Shown here piece after piece: positions 22,401 through 37,400 of a stretch of 64,000 nucleotides of DNA. A program made the position numbers and the translations under genes. The stretch comes from Talpa occidentalis (taxonomy: Eukaryota > Chordata > Mammalia > Eulipotyphla > Talpidae), in the NCBI RefSeq assembly GCF_014898055.3, contig NW_023601754.1, positions 45,563,013-45,627,012 of the forward strand, written 5' to 3'. Numbering within the stretch: the stretch's first letter is position 1; each line of letters starts with the position of its first letter. The notes beneath the pieces are model-generated. The model searched no databases. It saw only the letters and a program-made list of their open reading frames with translations, and was not told the origin of the DNA.

Positions 22401-25400
22401 CAGCACCCCAAGGTCCTGCACACTCTGTCCCTCCATGGTACATCGGGACAGAAGAAATCATCCCACATATACCAGGAGAAATGCAGTCCTTTCCTCCTGG
22501 GAGGTTCTGTAATTAGACCTGACCCCTCTGTGAAGGAGCCCTGGGGAAAAAACTGATCCTGGAAAGCACCCCCACTGTGGAAGAGCCCTCAGTTCTAAGT
22601 CTGTTCCAACTTACGGTTCAATGCTGATCTTGGTGTCATCCTTCACCACACAGATGCCAAAAGCGCCATCCACTTGGTCTAGAAAACACACAGCAAAAAG
22701 CCTCAAGGAGACTGATCTGAAATGGTCCACACAGCCCCTTCTGCCTACCTTCACAGGGCAGCTGAAAGTTGCCTCCTTGAGATCACATAGGAGGAACTCT
22801 CCTGCACTGCTGGAGGGAGTGCAAACTGGTTCAGCCACTATGGAAAGCTGTGTGGAGACTCCTCAACCTGCTAAAGATGAGCATCCATATGATCCAGCAA
22901 TTCCACTCCTAAGTATTTACCCAAAGGACATAGAGACATCAATTCAAAAGAGCACCTGCACCCCTATGTTTACAGCAGCACTATTTACAAGAGCTAAGCT
23001 ATGGAAACAACCCAAATGCCCAAAAACAGATGACCTGATCAAGAAGATGTGGTACATATACACAATGGAATATTACTCAGCAATCAAAAAAAATGTGCTC
23101 ATGCCATTTGCAGCAACATGGATGGAGCTGGAAGGGCTCATGCTCAGCGAAATAAGCCAGAAAGAAAAAGAAAAATACCAGATGGTCTCACTCATAGCAG
23201 GAATTTAGAAAACCTAAATAAGGGACCAGGAAAAAGACTAATTATAATAAAGCAAAAATCAAAATCAACAAGCAACTATAAACCAGAGACACACTATGGG
23301 TGGGGGGAGGGAGGAGAGAGTATGATTAAAAACGGCGGGGGTGGGGGGGTTGTATGGGGACTATAACCAAGATGAAAAGGCATACATTTTTCAAAAATGA
23401 AAAAAGATGTAAAAATATATAAAATGAAAAAAAAATTGAAAAAAAAGATCACATAGTATGCAGGCCCTTAAAAAATGAAAAACAGAACTACCATATGATC
23501 AATTAATTCCACCCCTGGGCATTTATCCCAAGAGCACTAAAATCAAAATCTTGAAGACACCCCTGTTCTCCTCTGTTCATTACAGCACTATTCACAATGG
23601 CCAAGACACGGAAACCCACTCAATGTCCACTGACAGATGAAAAGATAAAGGAAATATGATATATACACTCCACGGAATACAACTTAGCCTTTTAAAATAA
23701 AAAGGGAAATTCTTGTTCCACAGTGTTAACTGCAGCATTATTTACAAATAATAGTGAGGATACAACTAGATAGAGGACTGAATCAAGATGTGGTCTATAC
23801 ACAACAGAATACTGTCCCGCTATAAAGAAAGATGAAATGTTACCACTTACAGCAAAATGGAAGGAGTAGCAAAGTAGCAAAGGAGTAGGAGGTGCAGCAA
23901 AGTAAAACAAAACATAAAGGCAAATACTGTATGATTTCACAATAAGGAGGCAAAGTGGATGAACCAACAAAGCAAAATAATAATAAACCAGTGGACATTG
24001 ATGACCAAAGTGTGAGGTTGCTGACGCTAAGAATAAGGGAGGAGGGAGAAAGGCTGGGATGGGTAGTGGGGAAAGAAATTTAAAAAGTCACTTCATCAAA
24101 TAAAAAATAAAAAGAGTGAGGACAATGAACATGAACTCCACAGAGGGCAAGACACTTTATGTAAGATGCAGTTTGGAATGAGATTTTTAAAGCAGGGATG
24201 AAGGGGGAGGTATGGGATAAAAATTGTGGAGATGTAAAGTGTCATTGCATTTTGGGGGAGAAGTAACTTTGTGAGGGGAAGCTAGGGCATGCAGGAAAGA
24301 TAAAAGCATGGTGGAGGAAAAGACATGTCAGGACAAGGAGCTGCAAGGCCCCTGAATAGCATCCAGGATTTATTCTAGAAGCAGTAGTAGAAAATTGGAA
24401 ACAATAAAAGGTAATTCTGCATCATGGGACAAAATCAGGCTAAAGAACATCATGTGAAATGAAAGGAGCCTTTCACAGAGGAGAGAAATATTGCATGATT
24501 CCACTTAGGTAAAGTATCTGAAACAGTCAAATTCATATCATCAAAGAATGGAAAAGTGGTTGCCAGTGGGGGAGGGGGAGAATGGGAAATGGAAATAATT
24601 GAAATATTACAATTAAAAATATGCACTCACCTACAACATGGTAGAATAGGGAGGTTTTAATAAACCTCTCCCCAAAGTACAACCAGAAAAAATTAAATAT
24701 TGCTCACAGGAAATTTCACCAGTTCATTGCTGGCACTGGGTGACTGACCCATGGATATTTACTTGAGGAACAAATTATGCGGATGAACATAAAATAATTT
24801 TTCACTTAAAAAAAAGGAGGGAAGGAGGAACACAAGGGAGAAAAAGATGAGACATACAAAAATAAAAAGCAAAATGGTAAAAAAATGGTAATTGTAAGTC
24901 CAACCACATCATTATATTTTTTATAATATATTATGCTATATTAATATAACATTAAATGGAAATGTACTTAACAAACCAATCATAAGGCAGAGCTTGTCAG
25001 AGTGTATAAAAAATAAACCCAATTAATGCGTCTATAAGTGACACACTTTATTTTTTTTAAAAGATTTATTTTATTTATGCATCCAAGAACTGGGGTAGAG
25101 GCCAGAGGTGTTGGGTGGTGGGCTAGGAGGATTCACCAGAGACAGAATGGAGAGCAAAACAGGCGGATCGAATGAAATACACTGCTGAGGGGAACAGTAG
25201 GGAGACAGGAGAGGTCTGCCTTGCCATGTGGGTCAGTCCCCCACCCTGGCTGCTGATAGCTTCCCTGTGCTGAGACTTAACCCACTGCACCACCAGGGAG
25301 GCCCCCGATGCACTTATTTTTAAAGCACAAATAGGCTGACGGTAAGAGCAAAGAAATATATACTAAGCAAACCACCACCATAACAGAGATGGGTCATTTT

Positions 25401-28400
25401 GAGGCTAGAGATAACTAGTTACCCTAGTTACTAGAAATAACTAAAACTAAAATTATCATAATGATAAATGTTATAATAATCATGTCAAAGTAATAAAAGA
25501 TCAAGGTATTGGAAAGATAAGACAATTATAAATATAAATGTAACTGAAAAGAGTCCAAAAATACATGAAATAATAGCTGGCAGAACTGAAGGATGAAATA
25601 AACAAAAAGTAATGGTTGAAGATTTCAAGACTTTCAATAACGGATAAGACAAAAGCAGGTAGAAGGCCAACAAGAAAATAAAAGACTTGAACAACACTAT
25701 GAACTAATTAGACATAACAGACATCTCTAGAGCATTCTATTCAACACCAGGTAAACACCTTCTTCTCAACAGCACATGGAACACTGTCCAGGGCAGAACA
25801 CATTCTAGTCCATAAAACCTACCTCAATAAATTTAAAAAGGACTGAATACACATAAAGTATGTTCCCTGACCATAATCGAATAACAAACCAATATAAGAA
25901 GGCAATTTGGAAAATTCACAAATATGTGGAAATTAAACAACACATTCCTTTATAATCAATGTATCAAAGAAATCAAGTAAGTTAGAAAATAATTTGAGAT
26001 GAGTAAATAAAAGAATGCAAAATAATAAAATTTATGAGCTGCCGCTAATGTAGTACTCAGAGAGCAATCTGTTGCTGTAAATGTATCTGAAAAGAAAGAT
26101 CTTAAATCACATATGGTGATTCCAAGACAATTCAATGGAAAAAAAATTTTTTCAACAAATGGTGCTACAATAACTGTATATCCATATGCAAAAGAATGAA
26201 CCCCTACTTTACACAACATACAAAAGTTGAGATAGGTCAAAACTTAAATGTGAAAAATTGTAAAACTCTTAGAAGAAAACAGAGAAGTAAATCTTTGCAA
26301 CCCGTGGTCATGTAAAGACTTAGATACAACATCAAAAGCACAACTGATGAAAGGATCAGTAAACTGGACTTCATCAAAATGAAAAATCTTTCTACTATAA
26401 AAAAATACCATAAATAAAATGAAAAGACAACAGACAACGTAGGAGAGAATGGTTGTAAATCATGTATCTGATCAGGGATTTGCATCCAGAATTATAAGAA
26501 ACTTTCACAATACGATAAAAAGATAACTCAATTTTTTTAATGGGCCAAGGACCTGAAGAGATCTTTTTTCTTAGAGGTACAAATAGAAAGATGCTTAACA
26601 TCATTAGCCATCAGAGAAATGCAAATCAAAATCACCATGAGACACCATTTCACTCTACTAGAAGGGTTGTAATAAAGACCATTTAAATATTGGCAAGACT
26701 GGTAAAATCAGAACTTTCACACAAATGCTGATGGGAATTTAAAATGACTCAGTCTTTTTGGAAAACAGTTTGGCAGTTCCTTAAACAGTTAAAAGTAGTT
26801 GCCGTATGATCCAGCAATTCCACTCTTAAGTATTTACCCAAGAGGAAGGAAAACATCTGTCCAACAAACACCTGTAGATGAGTAGTCACAGCAGTATTAT
26901 TCACAAAAGGCAATAAGCAGAGACAAATGTCCATCCTCTGATTAATGGGTAAATACAAACACGGTCTGTCCAAACAACAGGTCAAGGCCAAACCATGACA
27001 AGGACTCAGGCACTGATCCAGGCTGAAGCTTGAAACCAGAATGCTGGATGAAGCGTGAGACATAAATAAAACATCATGTGTGGTATGATTCTAGTTACAT
27101 GAAAAGTGTAGAACAGGAAACTCCATAGCGAGGAAGTAGATGATGGTTCCCAGGGTTGGCAGAATGGGAGCTATGGGGCCATGGTGTGGGGGTGGTGGTG
27201 GGGGGTGTGAGTGTAATGGCTATGGGGTTCTGCTAGGTGAAGAAAATGCACTAAAATAAGATTGTGTGGTAGTTGCACTGTATGCTTTACATGAGTGACT
27301 CCTAAGGTATGTGAATAATAATGAGGTTTTTTGAAAATTCTACAGAACAGGTAGAAGGGTGGTAGGCACATTCTGACTGTAAAATTCTAGGTGCCAAGAC
27401 TGTCCTGGGATACTTCTAGATGGCAAAAGGACCCCTAGACCAAGCACAGTCATAGGCTAGAGAACTGGTGGTGGTTCCCAACAGGCCACTGTGTGACAGA
27501 TCAGTGTGCCAGCCCAGCCTCACTCACCAAGCACGGTGCTGATGAGCTGGTCAGGCCCAGCCTGCGCAGATGTGGAACACAGAGTGTTGAAGTACAGCCC
27601 AGACCCCTCCCGGATGGGGCTCAGCATGGGGGGTGGTGTGTAAGGAGAGCACTGGAACAATCCCTTCAGGAGGTGGTCCACTAGGAACACTGGGGACCGC
27701 AGGCAGCTCTGGTGGCATCCTCCCGGACCTGGCTCCCCAATCGTCACTGGTGCCGGAGGAAGGAACAGTGACTTGGGCTGGGACCGCTTCTTCCGCTTTC
27801 TATGTTGGTTGCTGTCCTTGATGTCTCTCTCCTCCCTGTCTTTCTCTTGTCCCTGGAGAAGAGGGGCTTTCAGAACCACCAGGGCTCACTTGAGGTCCCC
27901 GATCGCCCAGGCCAGTCTTCAAGATGGACCAGAACAGGACCAGTGTCTTGACCTCAGAGGCGGAAGGATGCATGACATGCATCCCCAGCCTGTGTGTGCC
28001 CCAAGCCCTCAGCACAGAGGCCTTTGCCAGACCCAAGATACCGAGCCTGAAGCCTTCTCATGCACTCGCACCCCCTCGGAGACCGAGAGTTGGGGTTTTA
28101 GAACAGTATGAGGACAGCTTCCATAGTTAAACTGCCTGGCACTGACAGAGCATCTGTTAGAGACGCAGAATCACCACGTGAAAAAATTAAAAACTGTTCT
28201 CAAAATGACAACAGCTCCTGTGAGACCAACAGAGCCCTTTGGATTCATGCCTCCTGTCCTGGAGTCAGCACATCCTTCTCCGGGTGGGATCTTTTAGCAT
28301 AGGAGAACAGACTGAGCACTATAAATGACAACCCTCTGTTTCACCTCTACACATGCTCCCCTCCATTCTGCCAATCCTACTCCTCACCCTCCAGGTCTCA

Positions 28401-31400
28401 GCTCCAATATCCCTCCTCCAGGAATACCTTTCTGACTTCCTCGGCTGGCTCAGTCCTCTCCTGGTTCTTTGCGAGCCCCAGGAGTTAAGGCTGGGGCTGG
28501 CATATCTGTTACTGTGTCCCCAGCACAGGGCCAGCTACAGAGGTGACTCAGTGAATGTCAAATAACTGAACAAACATGCAAAGCAAGCTCTTCTGCAGTC
28601 AGGATTCTCCATGGTGCTGGGTTTGAGCTTCTCCCACAGCTTCCTCAGGCTGGTGAGCACCCACCTTGGCCGAGTTCCCCAGGGGCCGGCTGGCTGGAGC
28701 CACAGGGATCACCAAAGAGGCTGAGGCTGTGGCTGTGCTGTCCAAGGCCTTCTTGGCTCCTAGGGGGCTCTGCCCATCCCCCTCTGGCTGCAGTACCTGT
28801 CTTGCTGGCCTGCAAAACTCTGTGCCAAACACCTAAACACAGAGAACAGACTGCTCTTTAAGAGAAACAGCAGGCAGGGAGCAGAAGGGCCTCTGCAGCC
28901 TGAGCCCGGGCCAGAATAGCCCTGACCCCTGGACCCCTCCCCAAGTTCCCCTGGGAGAACGGCCCCATCACGACAACCACCAGCTGTGTACTCCCCAAAG
29001 CCTGTCAGCAACCCTGTAAGCAGAGAACCTATTGCGTGCACCCCCTTCACCTGCTGCTCCTGCTTCCCTCGGGGTGATGGCCACTGGTCGCTGTGAAAAC
29101 ACATGTGGCTGCCCAGTCCTTTCTCCGTATAGAACATCTGGCTACAGTTCTTGCAGACAAAAGTGCTCCTTGACTCCACCCAGTCTGGAGGGACCCCATT
29201 TTGCTGGCTACTGCAGGGAGACAAGGCAGAAAGGAAGAAGTGGTAAGTTGGAACCCGTCCCCAATCACTGTTGCCTTGCTTCTACCTTTTTAAATCTGAT
29301 TTACTGACAACTCTTGATGAACCCCAGGACATGAAGATGATATCCCAGTTCTTCATGGCCTGGTGCAGGCCTCTTTAGGACTCGAAGCACTCAGGGCCAG
29401 CAGAGAACAGCCACCAGAGGACTCCCGAGGGGTGAGCTGCCAGGTTGCTGGGTAGGGGCTTCTGAACTCACCATCCTCCTGCCACGCTCTCCTCCTTCAT
29501 CTGATGGGGAAGCCTGTAGATACTTCCACCCTGAAGATGAAAACACATCTGAGCAAATGTATTGGAAATGAGGTGTGCAAAAGCTAAAACTGTAAGACTG
29601 TCAAAGAAAAAAAAAAACACAAAATACAAAAAAGCTAACATCACCTTACAATACTGGATTTGGCCATAGTTTCTTGCTTGACACCAAAACCAAACATAAG
29701 ACAGAACAAACTGGATTCATCCAAATTTAAAACTTTTGTACTTCAAAAGACATGACAAGAAAAGTGGTCATAGAATGAGGGAAAAAAGTTATAAGGTTTA
29801 TATCTGGCAAAAGATTTATTTACAAATACCTAAAAAATGTCAACAGCTCACTAATTAAAAGACAACCCAATTTAGGGCCTCCCCGGTGGCGCAGTGGTTA
29901 AGCGCTGGGTTGCAAAGCTGCCCGCAGCCTCTGCAGCGCTGGTTTGATCCCCGGCTGCTCCCTGGCCACCAGAGGAGGGTCCTGCATGGCGCACCCACTG
30001 CTCCCCTTAGCAGTGTACTTCGGTCCTTCTGCCTGCTCTGCTCCCAGCTCTGGCTCTGGTGAATCCTCTTACCCTCCTGCGCTTCTGACTGTACCCAGTG
30101 CTTGTATAAATAAATAAATAAACCTTTAAAAAATTTTTTGGAAAAAAAAAAAAGACAACCCAATTTATTTTTTATTTTTTTTTTTTTAATAGAGGCATGC
30201 TTTATTTATTTGTTTGCTGGTTTGTTTGTTTGTTTTGTTTATACAAGCACTGGGTACAGTCCGAAGTGCGGGAGGGAGGGTGAGAGAATTCACCAGAGCC
30301 AGAGCGGGGAGCAGAGCAGGCAGAAGGACCGAAGTACACTGCTGAGGGGAGCAGTGGGCGGCAGGAGAGGTCTGCACGCCATGTGGGATCCTCCTCCGGT
30401 GGCCGGGGAGCAGCCGGGGATCGAACCGGCGCCGCAGAGGCCGCGCGCAGTTTCGCAACCCAGCGCTCAACCGCTGCGCCACCGGGGAGGCCCCGACAAC
30501 CCAATTTAAAGGACAAAAGATCTGAACAGATACTTCCCCACAGACTGATGGCCAATAAGCACATAAAAAGATGCTCGGCATCACCAGTTACCAGGGAAAT
30601 GCAAATCAAACCAGCATGAACAGGACACATCACTCCCTCCAGGTGGCTAGAATTTAAAAAGGACAGTAACAAGTACTGAGGACACTGTGGGGCCTCACAC
30701 ACAGTGGGTGGGGAGGTGACCCAATGCTGCTGTGCTGGAAAACAGTGTAACAGCCTAAAATGGGCGGAGGAGAGCTTCCTCTCCTAGGTATTTCTCAGGA
30801 GAAATTAAAACACACATCATCACAAAAACCTCAGAACACAATGTTCTCAGCAGTTTTATATGTGATGGCCCAAAACTGGAAACCACCCCAATGTCTGTGA
30901 CCTCTGGATGAAGAAACAGAACATGATGCATGTTCAGGACTATGATCCGACAATAAAAAAGCACAAATTTGTGATCCTGGCCCCACGGAAGATGCACCAT
31001 GACAGCATGATGCTAGGGGAAGAAGCCAGACCCAGAAGGCCACTCCACCATCTCTCTGAACCCTCATTTCCTCCTCTATAAAAATGCACCTGAGGGTTCA
31101 CTGAGATTTAACTGAAGCACCTGGACCACCAGTAAATGGTGACATTAGAAACGAGGAGGGCCTGGCTTCACTTGGGCTGGGTCCCAGGAGGGCAGATACC
31201 TGGATTCTGTTGAGTATCGTCAACTTGGACTTGGAGTCCCGGGGGGCATCCACTGGGGGCCCGGCAGAGGAGAAGGAAGCCATGGCTACCTGGCTGGGAG
31301 AAGCCGCACAGCACATGTCCATCTTCACCTTCTCCTTACGGAAGCCTGAGAAACGCTGAGCCCTGGGGTTGCCGGAGAAGAGCCTGTAACCTCCTCCCCG

Positions 31401-34400
31401 GGAGCATGCTGTGCCTTTTTCACCTTTCATGGTTCCAGAGGCCAAGCCATTCTCAGCCTGGGCCTGCTTCCCAGGGAGCTGGGTGCCTGGTGGCTCATCC
31501 CCACCCAACAAGGCCTGCCGTGGGCCCCCGGAGGGGAAGATGTCCCCCAGGTCCAAGGTCCCTTTCATGGATCTCAACTGCTTGGCCAGAGAGGAGATGT
31601 TGGGATTCCCGGGAGGGTCCAGAGCTGACGCTGAGAGGGATGGTGGAGCAGGGCCCACTTTTGGTCCTCCCTTAGCATCACGCCAGCTGCTGCCAGGAGA
31701 AGCCTCTTTGGGAAACGCAGATGTGGTTTTCCTCCGGCGGGCCGGGGATCCCTCAAGCTCTGGGTTTCCAGGATCAGCATGAAGAGAATCAGCCAAAGAA
31801 GTCAGTGGCAGGGGCTGCGGAGGCCACGGCCCCTGCAGTGGCTTCAAGGTGGCCTGCTTGCCCTCCGGCCCAGGCAGCTGGGAGGAAGCCGCAGCCACCT
31901 GGGCATGGGAGAAGATTCGCTGGGACTTGGTGATCATCTGGAACACTTGCATTTGCTCATGGCTCATCAGAGACTCCTGAGACTTCAAGAACAGCTGCCG
32001 GAAGAGCGGTGTGGCATCCGATGGGAGCCCACTGGACTTCTGGGCATCCTGGAGCCCTGGCTCCCCCGGGTTCTGCCAGGAGAAGGAGTCGCAGTCAAAC
32101 TTGCTTTTCTTAGAAGCCCACATGGCGTCTTCCCCACCTGCATATCTAGGGTCTCCCAAGGCCTCCCCGGGTGCCTTCAGGTGTGTGGGGGGTAAGAGAA
32201 GGGAGTCCTCCAGACTGGGGCCGGACCTGGGTGAGAGCTGCCCCTCAGGAGAGGCGCTGCTGGGCGCGGGGCCAGACTCAGAGCCCTCACGGGGTGGCAC
32301 GCCAGGGGCCTTGTGGACCACGAACACATTGCTCCCTTTGCTCTTGGGGCAGCCTGGCAGGTTTCGGAGCCACTGGAAGTTGTGGCCAGAAGACTGTGGA
32401 CCAGTAGGAACTGTCTGGCCTCGGAACAGAGGCAGACAGGCAGGCAGAGGGCTGCCCTCGGGCCAGCCTTCCAGGGTGGATGGGAGCTGGAGCAGGGGAG
32501 GCTCCGACTCTGCTCGCTCAGGGCCGCCATTCTCTGCTGCCCTGGAGTGGACAGTGGTGAGCCCATCAGCTGCTGACTCCTTCCACAGGGGATGGGGTTC
32601 CTCAGGAACTTCAGGGCCCAGGGTTCCTGAGGCCATGGGAACACTGGCTGGGGTGCAGGACCCTGATGAGGGTGGGCAGGGACAGGCCACGTTCCTCCCT
32701 TCACTGCTGTCTGAAGGCCCTGCCAGGGCTGGGCCAGGAGAAGGAATCTTCTGGTGGACGATGCTGCTCACGATACAGCGAAGTAGGTCTCGGTTGGGTA
32801 ATAGGGAGCCGGGCGACCTGGCTTCCGGGGAGACCAGGGCCCGTACACCACCAGTTGCTGCTTGACCAGCCGCTTCATGGGTGTGGGGGGAGTCCCCGCA
32901 GGCTTCTTCCTCTGAGGGGGCCTCCTTCAGGATGCACAGGCCATGCTGGACCTCGTAGTGGCGGCGCAGAGAGCGGTAGTCGCAGTAACTCTTGCTGCAG
33001 CCTTGCTCGATGCACACGAAGGGCTTGGTCTTCTGGTGGGTGAGCATGTGCCCGGTCCTGAAGTCACACACAAGAAGGAAGTTAGCAGGCACCCCCCAGC
33101 ACAAGGCTCCCCAACACCACAGGGCAGCGATGCCTCAGTAGCACCATTCAGAAACAGGGCTCTACCCCCCAAAAGGCCCTGCTGGGGCAATCTAGAAGGC
33201 GGACTCCTCTCCCTCACTTTTAGGCAGACCCCTCATGCGAGAAAAACAAAATCTATGGAAGCCAGACCACAGTTCTCCAAAGTGGGTTTCCAAGGAACAC
33301 TAGTCCTCCAGGGCTGCTCCCTGAGGACTTGGGCTCAGTTGGCAAATAAGGTTGAAAACACCATTTGCTCCTTGGAGGGTTACACAACAAATTGCAAAGC
33401 CTCATAGAGTGAATAGACAGAACTCTGTTTGACTCTCCACGTCTCTCAAACTTACTTGCCCATGGAACAGATTTTTGCAAAAAGCTCTGCTCAGCATCCC
33501 TGACAACCAAAGATCTACAGAATGCACTTGAGGAAAGGCGAGCCTGGGGATGACCCATCCTTGAACAAAGGAGTCTTCACCTTTCCATAACAGTCCTCTA
33601 AGGGGGGCCTCCCTGGTGGCGCGCCACGCTGTGAAGCTGTCCGCAGCTTCTGCAGCACAGGTTCGATTCCCCGCCGGTCAGGGAGAAACCCACATGGCGC
33701 AGCAGACCTCTCCTGTCTTGCCCGCTGCTCCACTCAGCAGTGTCTTCGGTCCGTCTGCCTGTTCTGCTCCCCACTCTGTCTCTGGTGAATTCTCTCACCC
33801 TCCCGCGCCTCTGACCTGTACCCCAGTTCTTGTATAAATAAATAAATCTTTTTTTTTTTAAGAGTCCTCTACGGGGAAAGCTATCTGGGATCCCCACAGC
33901 AGGGAAAGAAAACAAAATTGACAGATGCCTAATCAGCAAAAACTTTCTACTAAACGTTAAATGTGCCCATAATTTCTGAAAATACAAATGAGCACAAATA
34001 CGTTTCATATGCATAGCATGCTTATACCTACATTAGTATGCTATAAGTGAGTAAACCAATCCCTAAGTTGCCTATTGTCCTTTTCTGGATGGTTCTAATA
34101 AACGTGACACTTGGGGCATGTTCCATTTAACAAAGCCTGTCACTAAAGGTTGGCCCTTGGCTTCCATCTGAGGAAAGCAACAGAGGAGGAATCATGAGAC
34201 CTAATTTATAATCTCCCAACTGTTACTTGAGCAAATGACTTTCCTGCCCTGGGTAGTGGGAGGTCAGAAGAGAAGATGAAGTCAGATTCACCAAAGCTCT
34301 CTGGAAAGGCTAGAAGCATGGTGGAATGCAAGCCGTGCCATGTCCCACCTGCAAGTCTCTAGGTTTGATAAAACGCTGTCTTTCCTTCATCACTAGCAAA

Positions 34401-37400
34401 AAAGCTTATTCCCCAAGACATTAAGAACAAATGGAACTCTTTTCCTATTTCTTATGATGGGTTTTCTTTCTAAAATGAAGAATTAAAAAAAAAAAAAGTT
34501 CCACCACCAAGTCTAGCGCCAGGCATCTCAGAATCTTCCCTGTCCCATCATCTCAGTACAGGGTCCTCCTGGATGCCGATCTGTTCTCCTCAGACCTGCG
34601 CCAGGAACTGTTTCTCCAGAAAATTAGCCCAATTCTCTCCATGATTAATTGCTGGGGGAGCGAGCCATGATGTACAGCTGAACCACAAGACCAACAGCGA
34701 TTCCCTCGATGGAGTGAATTTGGGGGCCTGGCAGTGCAAGAATGGAGTCCACAGCCAAGTGTGTCTACACACATCTGGAGACTGAGGAAGTGGGAAACCT
34801 GACCCATATGGGGGCACAGGGGGAGGGATAGGCACAGGGACACACCCACGCCCCCCCCAACCCCCTGAACAGGCAGTTTCTGAACAGACTCCTACATACA
34901 GGTGGTCCTGACGTTTAAAGGCCTTGCTGCAGATTTTGCAAACGTGTTTCCTTTCCTGGCTGTGCGTCAAGTAGTGTTTGCTAAGAGAGCTGGCGCTGCT
35001 GAACACCTTCCCACAGAGGCTGCAGTCCAGAAGTGGGTTCTGAGGGGAGCTGTGCTGCCGCTTTCCTTTCCTCGCACTCCCAGAGGCAGCCCTGCCTCCT
35101 TCATCAGCCTCTTTAGGCATCTTAAGCGAGCCTAGTCCCAGTTCTAAACAGAAGGAAAAGGCACAGGTTAAGGGCGGGAAGTCGCTGAGCTATCACATGA
35201 CACTCACTACTAGCTCACACTTGGGAAGGGGAGGCCAAGAACAGTGCGTGTCTTCCCACGTTGACAGCTCGTCCTGCACAGAAAACATGACTTGGGAGGA
35301 CCAGGCAACACTTGCAGGATGGCACCCCATTTGGGGAACAGTCAGGGAGCAGCAGCAGTCTGAGACATTCTAGGACAAGGTGACCCCTTGGATTCCAGCA
35401 TCCAAGGGACACTTCCAGAAGGGTGATCCAGGAATATGCAACCCAAGACTTTAGAAAAGCCTAATCCTTTCTGCGAGCAATTCTTTCCACTTTGGGGTTT
35501 CTAAGTTAAGGAAGGAAATGTCAATTTGCAATAAGAGTTCATTGCAAGGGAGTTTTAAAGGCAGCACTGCTTTTCCTGGTGAGATATGGGAGACCACCTA
35601 GCATCCCACAAGAAGGTTACTATATAGTAAATGGTCATGGACATAAACATTTTAGATAAAACTGGAGAAAAATATCTGGTGACATGAAAGGATATTCATG
35701 TAGTACTAAAGAAAAAAAATCTGTTGCAAGACAAAATGACCCCAGTCTTTGAAACAAAAAATGAATTTGAAAGAAAACAAAATGAGAGAATGGGACTGAC
35801 AGTTCAGACTCTGGGTCATTTTTATTTTCCTTTTCCTGTGTATCTGGAAGTTTCCATGTTTTCTGTTTCACAGGTGTTCCTTCAAATGATGTCACCTGAG
35901 GAACAGGTGAAGGATGTGGGAGTGCACAGGCAGGACAGGGGAGATGATCTCATGCCTGCAGGGCCAGTGTGTAGAGGGGACAGATTCTTCTGTTTTGCTC
36001 CTAGAGACACAGTAGGGTTTGGTGACTAAAGGGGAGCTATGTAAAACAACGAGGGCCATGGACAGGAGGATGCTGCACGCTCGCCGCAGGGTTCCTGGCT
36101 CCTAGAACCCCATGCTGACACTCAGGAGCACTCAATATTGGATAGTTGGGTGAATGAGTCACAGCAGGTTTTTCCCAGCCACTTGGTGGGTCTTCATGAT
36201 GGCTGATACTGCCTCATGAGTTTACTGCCTCATGGGCCAGTTTACAAACCACCATTTAACCAAGATGCTGCAGAAGTGGCATCCAAGAACCCAACAGGCC
36301 AGGGTCTGGGAAGGGAAGCAACACCGGGCCCAGCATTCTAATTCTCTGTGGCTTCGAGGTGGTGTGAGAGACATTGAGTGAGGAAGCTGGACTGGCAGTT
36401 CAGAGGCCCGACCCTCATCCCAACTGTGTCTCTGACCTGGGGCATTCTGTCACTTGCCTGTTCTTCAGCAGCTTGAAATGACAGTGACAAGTGGTGGAAT
36501 GATGCCAAAAGCTTTAAATGAGGAAAAACAGAACTCCCTCAGGGAGCAAGTCCTAGTCTTGCTAAGTTACTCTAAAAATGCTCATTAAAGTAACCAGAAA
36601 ACAAAATGTTTTCCAAAAATTGGAAAGGACACTGAAAATAGGCAAACAGAGTTGTCCCAAAAAGCCACTAGATCGTCCCCTGAAAACAGAGTTCTAACAC
36701 ATATGAGTGTGTAAGTGTGTGTACACTCTCCACCAGGGCAGGCTCCCTGGTGAACAGGGTAAGTGTGTCTTGACAATACAGTGGAGCAGCTTTTATTGTA
36801 AAGCTGAATGGTCTACCCTTGTAAAGAAAGCAAATAGGTTTTTAAAACTTCGAATAGCACTAACACATCTCTGCAAAACAACCTTTGTGTGGTTTCACCC
36901 ATGTTTTTAAAAACCTCTGTGTGGGAGCCAAGAGAGGGATTTTTCTTGTTAATTACTTTTATTTTCTAATTTACCCTTCTAATTTGAAAAACCAACATAA
37001 ACATATGCATCTATATGAATCTGAATTAAGTTAGAGAAGTATAAAGTGACAAAATATAATGTTCAGTTGATTCCTTTCTCTTATAAGATAAACAATTTAA
37101 GTTGAAAACAAATTAGGAGAAAGTGAACTAGATTAACGAATCATACATAATATTGAAATTCCTATGAATTTCTCTTCCCGTCAAAATACGCACATATGCA
37201 CATTACCAGCAATTTTCAGGCAGTTCTTTTGGCCTGGGTTGAGCATCCTGACTTCTGTACCCCGAGGCCTGGCCCAGTGCTTAGGACAGCACAGAAGCTC
37301 TGGACACACCCACTGATTCCAGGGTGTCAGATTAGCTATTACCCCCACAAGGCGACAAGGCTAATGACTTTTATTATTTTTTTTAAATTATAAATTTTAT

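Larger units (their letters stand above)
22679..27527 (-). other. ZNF541: ZNF541 intron between exons 7 and 8
   Basis: This 4.85-kb intron is almost wholly LINE-1: a young 3' fragment (22791-23445), older fragments (23457-25035 and 25520-27370), and one SINE (25055-25306). Confidence 0.75.

Noticed and set aside
22621..23208. A 195-codon protein gene
   Set aside because: The last part is the L1 ORF2 C terminus and the first part reads through the antisense of ZNF541 exon 8 and intron. It is a composite by chance.
32011..32865. 284-codon open frame on the plus strand opposite ZNF541 exon 3
   Set aside because: It is the mirror of a long GC-rich coding exon. Its residues follow from the antisense codons and it has no known domain or start context.
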